A program made the translations under genes and the position numbers. The notes below the pieces were generated by a model. That model saw only the letters and a list, made by a program, of their open reading frames with translations, was not told the origin of the DNA and searched no databases. From positions 2,019,211 to 2,083,210 of the forward strand of contig NZ_GG697169.2 in assembly GCF_000161835.1 (NCBI RefSeq): DNA of 64,000 bases. The letters are read 5' to 3'. Each line of letters starts with the position of its first letter. Position 1 is the stretch's first letter. This DNA is from Thalassobium sp. R2A62 (GTDB lineage Bacteria; Pseudomonadota; Alphaproteobacteria; Rhodobacterales; Rhodobacteraceae). This document shows positions 8,797 through 17,594 of the stretch, piece after piece.

Positions 8797-10140
8797 ATGT
8801 ATTTTGATCCGTTTATTTTGCTGGCACTGCTGCCGCTAGGTTTGTTGGGTGTGTTCTTTGACGGAGGCGGCTCGGAGTCGGACGACGATGATCGCGAGCC
8901 GGATGTTGTTACAGAACCAGAGATCAGCTCGGAGCCATCGGAAGGTGACGACCGTATCCTAGGTGGCAGTCTCGAGGACTCGATCAATAGCTTGGCCGGA
9001 AATGACGAGGTCTTTCTCCGAGGCGGCAACGACGCTGCTGATGGTGGCACTGGCAACGACCGCATTCTGGGTGGCGACGGCGACGACACGATTGCAGGCG
9101 GTGACAGCGACGACGATCTAGATGGCAATCTGGGCGCAGACACGTTAAGCGGCGGCGCCGGAAATGATGTGATCAGCGGTGGTTTTGGTCAAGATATGCT
9201 CAGCGGCAATGCTGGCGATGATACGCTGGATGGTGGCAACAACGCCGACGTGCTGACTGGTGGTGGTGGCAACGACACGCTGAACGGTGGCGAAGGCAAT
9301 GACGACCTGACAGGTCGCACAGGCAATGACACGATCATGGGCGGTGCCGGTGATGACAAAATCTACGACAGAAATGGCAACAACACGCTAGATGGCGGCG
9401 CAGGTGATGACATGATCACCGGCTTTGGAGGTGTGCAAATCGTCGACGGTGGCGTGGGCAATGACACCATCCTGACGGGTCAAGGCGACGATATCATCAG
9501 CGGTGGGGACGGGAACGATTCCATCAAAACCAAAGAAGGCGACGACGACATCAATGGTGGCGACGGTAATGACGAAATCGAAGGCGGAGCAGGCGACGAT
9601 ATCGTCAATGGCGGTGACGGCAATGACGAGCTCTTGGGCGGTCTGGGTGCCGATGTCATCGACGGTGGCGAAGGCAACGATCTGATCGCGGGCCAAGATG
9701 GCGCCGATATCATGAACGGCGGCGCTGGCAATGATGTATTGGTGTCGATTGACGTACCAGACCGGACCACAGGCATCCCAACGCTGACAGGCAATGCCGA
9801 TGCAGACGAATTGAACGGTGGCACGGGTGACGACATCTTGAGTGGCGACGCGAATGACACGCTGTCCGGCGGGACAGGTGTTGACCAATTTGTTGTATTC
9901 AATGACGGATCACAGGGCACGACCACGATCACCGACTTGGACGTTGGAACCGAAGTGGTAGTGGTCGTGGTCCCAGACGATTTCGACGACACCTTGTTTT
10001 ACCAAGATGGACCAGACGGCGCCGAAGTTGTCGTTGATGATGTCGTAGTCGCCGTAATCCAAGGCACCACCGCCGAGACGTTGCAGAACCAAGGCGACGC
10101 AGTGGAATATGTGCGGATCAGCGAACTCGACTTTTCCTAG
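8797..10140 (+). CDS. RTX-type calcium-binding repeat protein, probably type I secreted
   Basis: 447 residues. A hydrophobic N-terminus (MYFDPFILLALLPLGLLGVF) leads into an acidic stretch (about 27-55), then roughly 25-30 nonapeptide repeats of the GGxGNDxLx kind (about 60-345), as in HemolysinCabind domains that fold into a calcium parallel-beta roll. A globular tail (about 370-447) ends in EYVRISELDFS, plausible as a C-terminal type I secretion signal. No protease, lipase or adhesin domain is visible, so the role is unknown. No type I exporter is nearby. The protein is extremely acidic, as expected for Ca2+ binding. Confidence 0.85.
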   Translation: MYFDPFILLALLPLGLLGVFFDGGGSESDDDDREPDVVTEPEISSEPSEGDDRILGGSLEDSINSLAGNDEVFLRGGNDAADGGTGNDRILGGDGDDTIAGGDSDDDLDGNLGADTLSGGAGNDVISGGFGQDMLSGNAGDDTLDGGNNADVLTGGGGNDTLNGGEGNDDLTGRTGNDTIMGGAGDDKIYDRNGNNTLDGGAGDDMITGFGGVQIVDGGVGNDTILTGQGDDIISGGDGNDSIKTKEGDDDINGGDGNDEIEGGAGDDIVNGGDGNDELLGGLGADVIDGGEGNDLIAGQDGADIMNGGAGNDVLVSIDVPDRTTGIPTLTGNADADELNGGTGDDILSGDANDTLSGGTGVDQFVVFNDGSQGTTTITDLDVGTEVVVVVVPDDFDDTLFYQDGPDGAEVVVDDVVVAVIQGTTAETLQNQGDAVEYVRISELDFS

Positions 10141-10171
10141 CGCCCTGCCCTGCACGGCATTGGACCAGACA

Positions 10172-10210
10172 TGAAAAAGGCCGCAACTGGGTTTCCAGCG
10201 CAGCCTTTGA
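10172..10210 (-). terminator. terminator between the convergent RTX and HhH genes
   Basis: The minus strand shows AAAGGCTGCGCTGG / CCCAGTTGCGGCCTTT with one bulge and an AAA loop, followed by TTTTTC. The stem is nearly symmetrical and could also stop plus-strand transcripts from the RTX gene, which meet a weaker T tract. Confidence 0.7.
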
Positions 10211-10229
10211 TTTTGGGTGTTGAGGACGT

Positions 10230-10823
10230 TTAGTAAACGTCGCCCTTGTCCACTTTCTTGGAGAATGCAGTCTCGCCGCCAGTCGCCAAGAGCTTGGCCT
10301 GAGAGACCCACTCGTCGCGTGTGACGCGGCCCTTAAAGCGTTCAAGGTTTGCGTCGACCCATGCGACTTCGTCGCGGGTCCAACCAGCGATCTGGTCAAA
10401 GTGCCAGAAGCCCAGTTTGTTGCAAAGCTTCTCCATTTTCGGACCAACACCTTTGATCCGCTTCAGATCGTCAGCGCCGCCAGCACGAGGTGCATCCATT
10501 GTCGTAGGCTTGGTGCCTTCGTCGGTGCCTTCGAACACGCCGTCGCCGTCATAGTCTACAGCCCCAGCAGGTGCCGCCATTGCAGCGGCCGGTGCAGCCG
10601 CAGCAGTCTGGACGTCAGCCAGTGAATCGCGGCAACCGCGCAGGTCGGCCTCGAGTTCAGCAATGCGCGCGTCTTTGTCTGCATGCTTGGCACGGCAGGC
10701 ATCGAGATCGGCCTGAAGACCGCTGTTGTCGATGTTTACCTCGGACCGACGGCCCCAGATGATCCAGCCTGCAAGCAAACCGATGAGGGCTGCGAGCAGC
10801 AAAAGCACCCACAATTCGCCCAT
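10230..10823 (-). CDS. membrane-anchored helix-hairpin-helix protein
   Basis: 197 residues. One N-terminal transmembrane helix (about 3-22, LWVLLLLAALIGLLAGWIIW), a short coiled coil (about 35-70), an Ala/Pro linker, and a C-terminal helix-hairpin-helix domain (about 125-180: LKRIKGVGPKMEKLCNKLGF, then ERFKGRVTRDEWVSQA). This C-terminal module resembles the one fused to NuoE-like proteins in alphaproteobacteria and to some DNA-binding proteins; the role here is unknown. I choose the ATG of MGELWVL. A GTG 12 bases earlier is possible. Confidence 0.75.
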   Translation of the reverse strand: MGELWVLLLLAALIGLLAGWIIWGRRSEVNIDNSGLQADLDACRAKHADKDARIAELEADLRGCRDSLADVQTAAAAPAAAMAAPAGAVDYDGDGVFEGTDEGTKPTTMDAPRAGGADDLKRIKGVGPKMEKLCNKLGFWHFDQIAGWTRDEVAWVDANLERFKGRVTRDEWVSQAKLLATGGETAFSKKVDKGDVY

Positions 10824-10891
10824 GAGAAAACCCACTCTTTAAATATTTTTACACTCCTTCTGTGTGGCTATAGTGCGTGATTGAATAGTAA

Positions 10892-13405
10892 TCATTCGAA
10901 CCATGTGATTGTTGTCCGGCGGTTGGCCGCACGGCCTTCTTCTGTCTCGTTTGTCGCGATCGGCTCGCTTTCACCATACCCCTGAGCAGAGATACGTTCT
11001 GCATCAACACCGCGTGCGACCAAAGCGTCACGAACCGCGAGAGCACGCGCAGCGCTGAGCGCGTTGTTAGTGACGTCAGAGCCCGAGCTGTCAGTATGAC
11101 CACCGATCTATACGGTCAGAGTACCCTCGCTGAGGCAGCGCAGGATGACCGCGGCCATGTCGTTGACGGCGCGCGTTGACTGCCCGTCGAGACGCGCTTT
11201 GCCAGAGACAAAGTTCACCTTGTTGCGGCTCAGAGCGGCATCGGATTGATCGCGGCAGGTGGCAGGTGCTACCGCAAAGCGGGTCAAAGGCAGCCAGAAG
11301 CCACCTTGGAACACTTCGCGTTTGCCGGTCGCAGCATTCACACGTGCATCGCCTGCGGCTGGTACAACTGGATTGTCAGAGACGTTGATCGTAGTGGCAG
11401 AGCCCAGATCAGCAGCAAGTCCAGCAGCAACCATTTCGGGGTCAACAACAGGTGTCAGCGTTGCATCGACAACATTCTCGGTATCCGAGATCGACACAGT
11501 CGCAGCATCCAGTTCTAGCAACCAGTTGGTCAGGCTGTTCAGCGTGGATTGACCGAGAGCAGCGTCACCAACAAGTCCAAGCGTTGGAGTGCCCGAGACC
11601 ACGTCCAGACCCATTGCATCGGCAATGTCACCAGTGCCGACACCAGCAGGCAATTTGCCCGACACTGTTGCACCGGTTGAAGCGTCGTAGGCCACGTCAA
11701 ATGCAGGCGGTGTGCCATCGTCGATCAGATCGTAGGAAGTTGTTGCGGTATAGCCATCAGGCAAACCAGCAAGGGCGCATCTGCAGCTTCAGCCTCGGCT
11801 GGGGTGCGCGCAAGGCCGGTTAGGCGAACGGTGGTATCTTCGACACTCAGCGTGCGGTTCTCAAGGTTCGACAGTGGGGACAGACCCTTGTTTGCCACAG
11901 TCGCCCATATGCCGTCGTCCTCAACCAGACCGATGGTTGGCTTACCTGATACAGTGTCGAGATCAAGCGCGCTGGCAATATCTGTCGTAGCAAGGCTGGA
12001 CGGCAGGCGGCCAGTTACGTTGGCACCCGTCGCAGGATCATAGACAACGTCATAGGACGGCGGTGTGCCATCATCGACCAGATCATAGGATGTTGTCGCG
12101 GTGAACCCTTCGGGCAGATCCGCCAACGCAGCGTCTGCTGCTCCGGCTTCGGCCGGTGTCCGAGCGAGACCCGACAATAGAATGCGGTTGTCCGCGATCT
12201 GCAGGATTCCGTTTTCTAGGTTGGGGAACGCCGCGAGACCAGTGTTTGCGATGCCCGGCCATCTGCCGCTGTCGTCACTAATGTAGGCCGTGGCCACATC
12301 GCCAGATGCAGACACGCCCACCGCATCAGCCGTTAAGCTAGCGCCGAAGCCTGCTGGCAATTTGCCGTCGACGGTTGCGTTTGCGCCATCGTAGTCGACA
12401 ATCATGCTGAACGGTGCGCCGTCGTCATAGAATGAAATGTCAGACGTGCCGGTAAACCCTTCGGGTAGGCTTGCAATCGCTGCTTCGCCTGCCGCCTTGC
12501 CAGCTGGTGTCGCTGTACCAGTCAAGGACACGTTGCGACCTTCGATCATCAACGTGCCGCTCTCAACGCGGGTCAGCGCAGTTGTCATATCTGTCGCAAC
12601 ACCGGGCCATACGCCAGCGTCCGAAGAGATGCGCGCCTGTTGAACATCAAGATCCGCATTCGTCGCACCAAGGATGCCCATCATATCCGCCATAGGCAGA
12701 TCAGACGGCAGTTTGCCCGTGCTATCGATAGACGCATCAGATTTGTTCAGGGTTAGACGCAGCGGTGTGCCATCGTCAAAGAGTTCAATCTCGTCCGTGA
12801 GAACTTACCCTTCGGGTGCGAACTGAAGCATTGTCAGGGCCGCGTCGCGTGCGGACGGGTCAGCTGCCAAACCTTTGAGTGTGATTGTGTTGTCTTCGAC
12901 GCGCACCGTGCTTTCGATCAGTGCAGTGGTCGATTGCGATGCCGCGATGACAGCCAAGGGATACCCCTCGGGAGCGCCAGAGGCGAGAGGCAGGTCGCCG
13001 CTAAGATCCATTCCAGTACCTTCGTCGATGGCGGCCTGTGCGATCGCTGTCGGCGCGTTGCCAGAGGCGGCAATGCCGTCGGCGTTACTGGTCAGCTCGA
13101 AAACATAGGGTGCTGCGGCTGGCAAAACTTCGATTTCATCATGTACGACACGGCGGCCATCAACAACGTCCAAAGATGCGAGGATTGCCTCGCGGATCAG
13201 CTTCGGTATCAGCGATTCCAGAAACACTGATGTCCCGACCTTCGACACGGGTTTGAACACCGTGGATTGCTGTTTCCGTTGCAGACAGTGCCCGCGCCCG
13301 AATATCATTTTCCATCTCAAAGGATGTGCGCATCGTACCGTATGCACCGACCAAACCCACACCGCCCGCCAAAACGAGACCACCAACTAGTTTACGCAAG
13401 ATCAT
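10892..13405 (-). pseudogene. broken OmpA-family protein with tandem BON-like repeats
   Basis: Reading through the lesions gives about 838 codons: N-terminal hydrophobic segment (MILRKLVGGLVLAGGVGLVG), four repeats of about 117 residues spaced near 350 bases (each with LPEGF-type, DDGTPP and LTGLARTPAEAEAADA-like motifs), then an OmpA-like peptidoglycan-binding domain (IGGHTDSSGSDVTNNALSAA, ending RRTTITWFE). Four lesions are seen: a frameshift near 13195-13208, an in-frame TAA at 12805-12807 where repeats have Phe or Tyr, a one-base deletion near 11775 (GCGGCC to GCGCC), and an in-frame TAG at 11108-11110 just before IGGHTDS. Frame is otherwise open and well conserved, so inactivation looks recent, or the sequence has errors. 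Confidence 0.85.
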
Positions 13406-13475
13406 TTCCCCCGATCTAAAAGGCGCGGTTGCGCCCTGACGGGGTGGATCATGGAAATTCTTAACCAGTTGACAA

Positions 13476-13541
13476 GAAAAAGTTGGGGCGAAACGTCAAT
13501 ATCAAGACGTTTCGCCAAAATTTCCCCCTAAATCTGGGGAA
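13476..13541 (-). terminator. tandem hairpins after the D-amino-acid operon
   Basis: Past the dat stop on the minus strand comes TTCCCC-loop-GGGGGAA, then a perfect 11-bp stem (GGCGAAACGTC / GACGTTTCGCC, eight-base loop) and, five bases later, CTTTTTCTT. The second hairpin is the more likely terminator. It also borders the upstream region of the OmpA pseudogene (13406-13547). Confidence 0.6.
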
Positions 13542-13547
13542 AACGCA

Positions 13548-14405
13548 TCAAATAGCGGCTTTGCGGCTTTCTGTGAGATAGATTTCGCGCAGCCGTGCGG
13601 CGACCGTTCCAGGTGTTCCTGTACCAACTGCCTCGCCATCAATCTCGACCACAGGCATCACAAAGGTCGAAGCCGACGTGATAAACGCCTCATCAGCGTT
13701 TTTAGCTTCTTCTAGTGTAAAGGCACGCTCTTCAACCTTCATCTGGGCCTCTCGAGCAAAGGCAAGAACCGCCTTACGAGTGATGCCATGCAGGATTTCG
13801 TTCCCGAGATGCCGCGTGATGATTTTGTCATCTTTCACAATGTAGGCATTGTTGGATGTGCCTTCGGTCACGTGGCCGTCTTCGACCATCCACGCGTCAT
13901 CGCATCCGGCGCCTTTCGCCATCATCTTGCCCATGGATGGATAGAGCAGCTGCACGGTTTTGATATCGCGGCGGCCCCAACGCTGGTCTTCGATGCTGAT
14001 AATCTTGATACCTGTTTTGGCGGCTGGGCTATCGGCGAGGCCGGGCTTGGACTGTGTAAACAGAACGATCGTCGGCTCGGTGTCGTCAGATGGATAGGCA
14101 AAGTCACGATCACCGGGATTACCGCGAGTGATCTGGAGATAAATCATGCCATCAGAGATATCGTTGGCGCGGACCAATTCGCGGTGCACCGCAAGGAGGT
14201 CGGCCTTTTCAATCGGGTTGCGCATTCCCAGCTCGTTCAGGCTGCGTTCAAGACGGACAGCGTGGCCGTCAAAATCCAAAATCTTGCCACCCAAAACGGA
14301 CGTCACTTCGTAGACGCCATCGGCAAAGAGAAAGCCACGGTCAAAAACAGACACGTTGGCCTCGTTCTCGGGTAGGTATTTACCGTTCAGGTATACAGTG
14401 CGCAT
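13548..14405 (-). CDS. dat: D-amino-acid transaminase (PLP class IV)
   Basis: 285 residues, the usual length. PLP-dependent transfer of amino groups between D-amino acids and 2-oxoacids. Seen: NVSVFDRGFLFADGVYEVT, DIKTVQLLYPSMGKMMAKGA with the presumed Schiff-base Lys, and the class IV signature EGTSNNAYIV. The start at MRTVYLNGKYL has GGGGA eight bases upstream. An ATG nine bases earlier overlaps the dgcA stop as ATGA and would also couple translation. As third gene of dgcN-dgcA-dat it should process D-glutamate, D-aspartate or D-alanine. A branched-chain or 4-amino-4-deoxychorismate enzyme is less likely. Confidence 0.85.
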   Translation of the reverse strand: MRTVYLNGKYLPENEANVSVFDRGFLFADGVYEVTSVLGGKILDFDGHAVRLERSLNELGMRNPIEKADLLAVHRELVRANDISDGMIYLQITRGNPGDRDFAYPSDDTEPTIVLFTQSKPGLADSPAAKTGIKIISIEDQRWGRRDIKTVQLLYPSMGKMMAKGAGCDDAWMVEDGHVTEGTSNNAYIVKDDKIITRHLGNEILHGITRKAVLAFAREAQMKVEERAFTLEEAKNADEAFITSASTFVMPVVEIDGEAVGTGTPGTVAARLREIYLTESRKAAI

Positions 14406-14410
14406 TTTGG

Positions 14411-15373
14411 TCATCCCCAAAGTGTTGTGGCGGGGGCGTGCACGCCCGCCTCGTCAAAAGTCAGTGGTGTATCGCGGTCTTCTGCCAAGAGAAGCGGGCC
14501 GTCAAGGTCGGTAAAGCCAACACCTGATGCCACGAGGGTCGCGGGGGCCATCGCCAGCGACGAGCCAACCATACAGCCAACCATCACGCCATAGCCCGCG
14601 GCGATCGCATCTCGCTTGAGCGCGAACGCCTCGGTCAGGCCGCCGGTTTTGTCGAGCTTGATGTTTACATAGTCATATTTGCCCTTGAGCCCTGCGAGGC
14701 TCGCGCGGTCATGACAGCTTTCGTCGGCGCAGACCGGCAGAGGGCGCTCGATCTCGGACAATAGGTCATCTGCACCCGCTGGCATCGGCTGTTCGACCAA
14801 TTGAACACCCAACCGCACAAGATGCGGGGCAAGCTCGGAATAGACTTCAGCAGTCCAACCTTCGTTTGCATCTACGATGATACGGGACTTGGGGGCGCCG
14901 CGACGGACAGCCTCGAGACGAGCCATGTCGTCGGGTGTGCCCAGCTTGATCTTGAGCAGCGGGCGAAAGGCGTTTTTGGCGGCCTGTTGTTCCATCGCGT
15001 CAGGTGTGTCCAGCGACAGTGTATACGCGGTGATTTCGGTCGAAGGGGTCGGCATGCCCAACAAATCCCAAACCCGTTTGCCAGAAAATTTCGCGGCATG
15101 GTCCCACAGGGCACAGTCCACCGCATTGCGGGCGGCCCCAGCGGACAAAGCGGATTGCAGCGCATCGCGTGTGATATCAGCCGGCAATCCATTGATCTGA
15201 TCGGTTACGCTGTCCAGCGTTTCATCATAGCGCGCATAAGGCACGCATTCGCCCCAACCTGTAACGCCATCGCGGGTGATTTTAACCGTAAGCACCTTGG
15301 CTTCGGTCCGGCTGCCGCGCGAAATGGTAAAGACTTGGGCGAGTTTGAACACATCATGGGTGACAGTGATCAT
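14411..15373 (-). CDS. dgcA: N-acetyl-D-glutamate racemase / dipeptide-epimerase family enolase
   Basis: 320 residues of the enolase superfamily, muconate-cycloisomerase branch. N-terminal capping domain (about 1-100) and barrel with LLKIKLGTPDD (catalytic KxK), IIVDANEGW, LVEQPMP, CADESCHD and YVNIKLDKTGG supplying the Asp/Glu metal ligands and second Lys. The family includes L-Ala-D/L-Glu epimerases. Placed directly after dgcN, the better call is DgcA, which turns N-acetyl-D-Glu into N-acetyl-L-Glu. Start MITVTHDVF follows AAAGGA by six bases; a longer frame to 15538 is unconserved. Confidence 0.88.
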   Translation of the reverse strand: MITVTHDVFKLAQVFTISRGSRTEAKVLTVKITRDGVTGWGECVPYARYDETLDSVTDQINGLPADITRDALQSALSAGAARNAVDCALWDHAAKFSGKRVWDLLGMPTPSTEITAYTLSLDTPDAMEQQAAKNAFRPLLKIKLGTPDDMARLEAVRRGAPKSRIIVDANEGWTAEVYSELAPHLVRLGVQLVEQPMPAGADDLLSEIERPLPVCADESCHDRASLAGLKGKYDYVNIKLDKTGGLTEAFALKRDAIAAGYGVMVGCMVGSSLAMAPATLVASGVGFTDLDGPLLLAEDRDTPLTFDEAGVHAPATTLWG

Positions 15374-15428
15374 GGGTTGTCCTTTGCGCGTGTTGGATGC
15401 GGGGGGATTGGCCCCCCGCACCGATAGC

Positions 15429-16430
15429 TTAGATCGCTTCGAGAGCGTCGACCAGACGGCCAGCACCGTAACGGTATGGATCGACAGTCGGCAGGCCCAT
15501 GCGGTCTTCGACTTCGGCGAGGTATTTCTTCGCCTCATCGTCCGACAGGTGCTGGGTGTTCACCGAGATGCCCGCAACTACACAATCTGGGTTCGCTACG
15601 CGAGCCATAGACAGGGCCGCATCGCGCAGTGCTTCGAGCGACGGCTGTTTGTAATCAGGCAAGCCGCGCATGTGCGTACGGGTTGGTTCGTGAGCGAGGA
15701 TCAACGCGTCAGGCTGGCCACCATGGATCAGCGCCATCGTGACGCCAGAATATGACACGTGGAACAGGCTGCCCTGCCCTTCGATGTGATCCCAGTGATC
15801 CGCATCATTGTCAGGTGTGAGGTATTCGACCGCGCCCGCCATAAAGTCGGCAATCACAGCGTCGAGCGGCACACCGCCACCCGTGATCAGGATGCCGGTT
15901 TGGCCGGTTGGACGGAACGTCGATTTCATGCCCCGTTTGCGCATCTTGGCGTCCATGGCGAGACCTGTGTACATTTTTCCGACAGAACAGTCAGTGCCAA
16001 CTGCGAGGCACCGCTTGCCAGTCCGCTTTTTGCCATTGGCGATTGGATAGGCCACCGACGGAATACGTACATCAAAGAGGGTGCGACCGTTGACACGTGC
16101 TGCGGCTTGCAGGCTGTCTTCGTCGCGCAGCAGATTGTGCAGGCCAGACGCGATGTCGTAGCCAAGCTCAAGCGCACGAACGAGGATTTTTTTCCATGCG
16201 TCCGAGATCACACCACCGCGGTTCGCTACACCGATCACGAGGGTCTTGGCACCAGCGGCCAGACCTTCTTCTAGTGTCATGTCAGTGATGCCCAGATCGG
16301 CGCCACAGTCTTTCATGCGGAATTGACCCAGCGCATTCTCGGGGCGCCAGTCCTTGATGCCGATTGCGACCTTGGCGGCCAATTGGTCCGGCGCGTCGCC
16401 GAGGAATAGAAGGTATGGTGTCTGGATCAT
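15429..16430 (-). CDS. dgcN: D-glutamate N-acetyltransferase DgcN (DUF1611)
   Basis: 333 residues of the DUF1611 family. An N-terminal Rossmann-like part (about 1-140, with GVANRGGVISDAW and LASGLHNLL-like SGLHNLL) is followed by a P-loop-like domain (AVGTDCSVGKMYTGLAM, about 145-165) and FRPTGQTGILITGGGVPLDA. DgcN was reported in marine bacteria to acetylate D-glutamate with acetyl-CoA, feeding DgcA. The dgcN-dgcA pair is conserved. AGGGGAA upstream of MIQTPYLLFL fixes the start. A 55-base gap to dgcA supports one transcript. No LysR-type activator lies beside it here. Confidence 0.9.
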   Translation of the reverse strand: MIQTPYLLFLGDAPDQLAAKVAIGIKDWRPENALGQFRMKDCGADLGITDMTLEEGLAAGAKTLVIGVANRGGVISDAWKKILVRALELGYDIASGLHNLLRDEDSLQAAARVNGRTLFDVRIPSVAYPIANGKKRTGKRCLAVGTDCSVGKMYTGLAMDAKMRKRGMKSTFRPTGQTGILITGGGVPLDAVIADFMAGAVEYLTPDNDADHWDHIEGQGSLFHVSYSGVTMALIHGGQPDALILAHEPTRTHMRGLPDYKQPSLEALRDAALSMARVANPDCVVAGISVNTQHLSDDEAKKYLAEVEDRMGLPTVDPYRYGAGRLVDALEAI

Positions 16431-16543
16431 GGTATGTTCCCCTAGGTTTCGCCGCACTCTCGCGCAAATGCGTCAGGAAAAGTTACCTATTCGTGCACAA
16501 GACGACATCATAGAGCCAAATTTATCGCGCAGGATGTCCAGTC

Positions 16544-16573
16544 GACGCAAAAATCTTGCGTCAGGCTGCTGAC
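16544..16573. promoter_or_regulatory. paired inverted repeats upstream of dgcN
   Basis: GACGCAA-AAATC-TTGCGTC (perfect 7-bp arms) overlaps GTCAG-GCTG-CTGAC (perfect 5-bp arms), about 115-145 bases before the dgcN start in the 16431-16596 gap. No T run follows on either strand, so an operator is more likely than a terminator. Nothing else is seen in this gap. Confidence 0.35.
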
Positions 16574-16596
16574 CGACAATCAAATTGCCCGCAGAA

Positions 16597-17439
16597 TCAG
16601 GAATTACCCCCCAAGTGATCCCAGATTTCTTGAACCCATTGTTTGATTTGCAAAGCCTCATCCCAGCGGTTGGACATCTCGATCCCGTTCGCGTCGGTCA
16701 TGGCGTATTCAGGCGGACCCAATTCGCAGGTAAAAATGCAATCGCCCGTCGGATTTCTATCGCGCCAAGAAGCCAGCCCTTCGCGCCACCACTCTTTGAA
16801 AAGAGCGACCCATTTTTGGTGCTGTGGAAAGTCGAGCTGCAGTTGAATTTGCTGACGGCTTGCAACGCGGCCTTGGAAGCTGTCAGAGCGTTTCAGGATG
16901 CGGCTGATCAACGCACGATCGGCATCCGATACAGGGTACCAGAATTCGCGATCGACAACATAGTGGCTTAGGTCGGCACACAGGCGCATTTCGGGAATAC
17001 GGTCGATCAGCTGAAGCGTGACAAACAGATCGTTGGTGATGCAGTTGCGGTGTGTCTCAAACTGGATCGGCATTCCGATCTGATCGCTCATCTCGATCCA
17101 GCGGTGGATGATCGGTTCCATCTCTGGGATCGACAGTGGCATGACCTGTCCGATCACGTCGACAAATGGCGCGCCAAAATCGGCAGCCATATGAAGCGTA
17201 TCGGCAAAGCCTTCGATCTCTTTGGGGAAGGCGACGATAAGTGGGGTCAGGTTGTTACGCTCTAGATGCGGGCGCACCGCATGAGCGACCGACACGTCTG
17301 CGGCGCCCAGATCAATCGCAAGCCCGTCATAGCCGGCGGCAGCGACCATTTCGCAGACTTGGTCATGGGGCAATTTGATCCCTGTTGGATCATGGGGCTG
17401 CATCGCCCAGAGCGAGGTATAGAATTTAAGTTGGCGCAT
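16597..17439 (-). CDS. sugar phosphate isomerase/epimerase-like TIM-barrel protein
   Basis: 280 residues of the xylose-isomerase-like / AP endonuclease 2 barrel family. Seen: NLTPLIVAFPKE, FGAPFVDVIGQVMPLSI, MPIQFETHRNCITND with a likely metal-binding Glu and His, RLCADLSHYVVDREFW, and FTCELGPPEYA. Family members bind divalent metals and isomerise sugars or related polyols; the substrate cannot be named. Start MRQLKFYTSLW follows GGGAGA by seven bases. It is divergent from mcl1 and precedes dgcN on the same strand at 166 bases, so a link to D-amino-acid use is possible but unproven. Confidence 0.75.
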   Translation of the reverse strand: MRQLKFYTSLWAMQPHDPTGIKLPHDQVCEMVAAAGYDGLAIDLGAADVSVAHAVRPHLERNNLTPLIVAFPKEIEGFADTLHMAADFGAPFVDVIGQVMPLSIPEMEPIIHRWIEMSDQIGMPIQFETHRNCITNDLFVTLQLIDRIPEMRLCADLSHYVVDREFWYPVSDADRALISRILKRSDSFQGRVASRQQIQLQLDFPQHQKWVALFKEWWREGLASWRDRNPTGDCIFTCELGPPEYAMTDANGIEMSNRWDEALQIKQWVQEIWDHLGGNS

Positions 17440-17540
17440 TGATCTGTCTCCCTGACAAACACCCTGCGGCGTAGGGCTTGATCTGGCAAGTCTCACGAAA
17501 TGCTGCGATTGCAAAATCGGCTGTTGCGATGCGGCGCGCA

Positions 17541-17580
17541 TTATAATATCTCACAGGTCGATCCGCACGAAATATTATAA
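17541..17580. promoter_or_regulatory. 9-bp perfect inverted repeat in the mcl1 divergent promoter
   Basis: TTATAATAT and ATATTATAA are separated by 22 bases, with centres 31 bases apart, about three helical turns. The downstream arm ends 14 bases before the mcl1 start. This fits a repressor operator shared by mcl1 and the divergent isomerase gene. Confidence 0.45.
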
Positions 17581-17594
17581 CCAAGGTGAACCTG

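Noticed and set aside
8950-9900. Regularly repeated DNA that could be mistaken for a CRISPR array
   Set aside because: Repeats are about 27 bases, contiguous, in frame and encode calcium-binding nonapeptides, with no spacers.
9388-9992. Minus-strand open frames of 166-170 codons in the RTX gene
   Set aside because: Repetitive GGxGND codons read backwards leave the opposite strand free of stops; composition is artefactual.
10849-11103. 84-codon minus-strand frame near the OmpA domain
   Set aside because: It is out of frame with the recognisable OmpA C-terminus, which continues in the frame containing the TAG.
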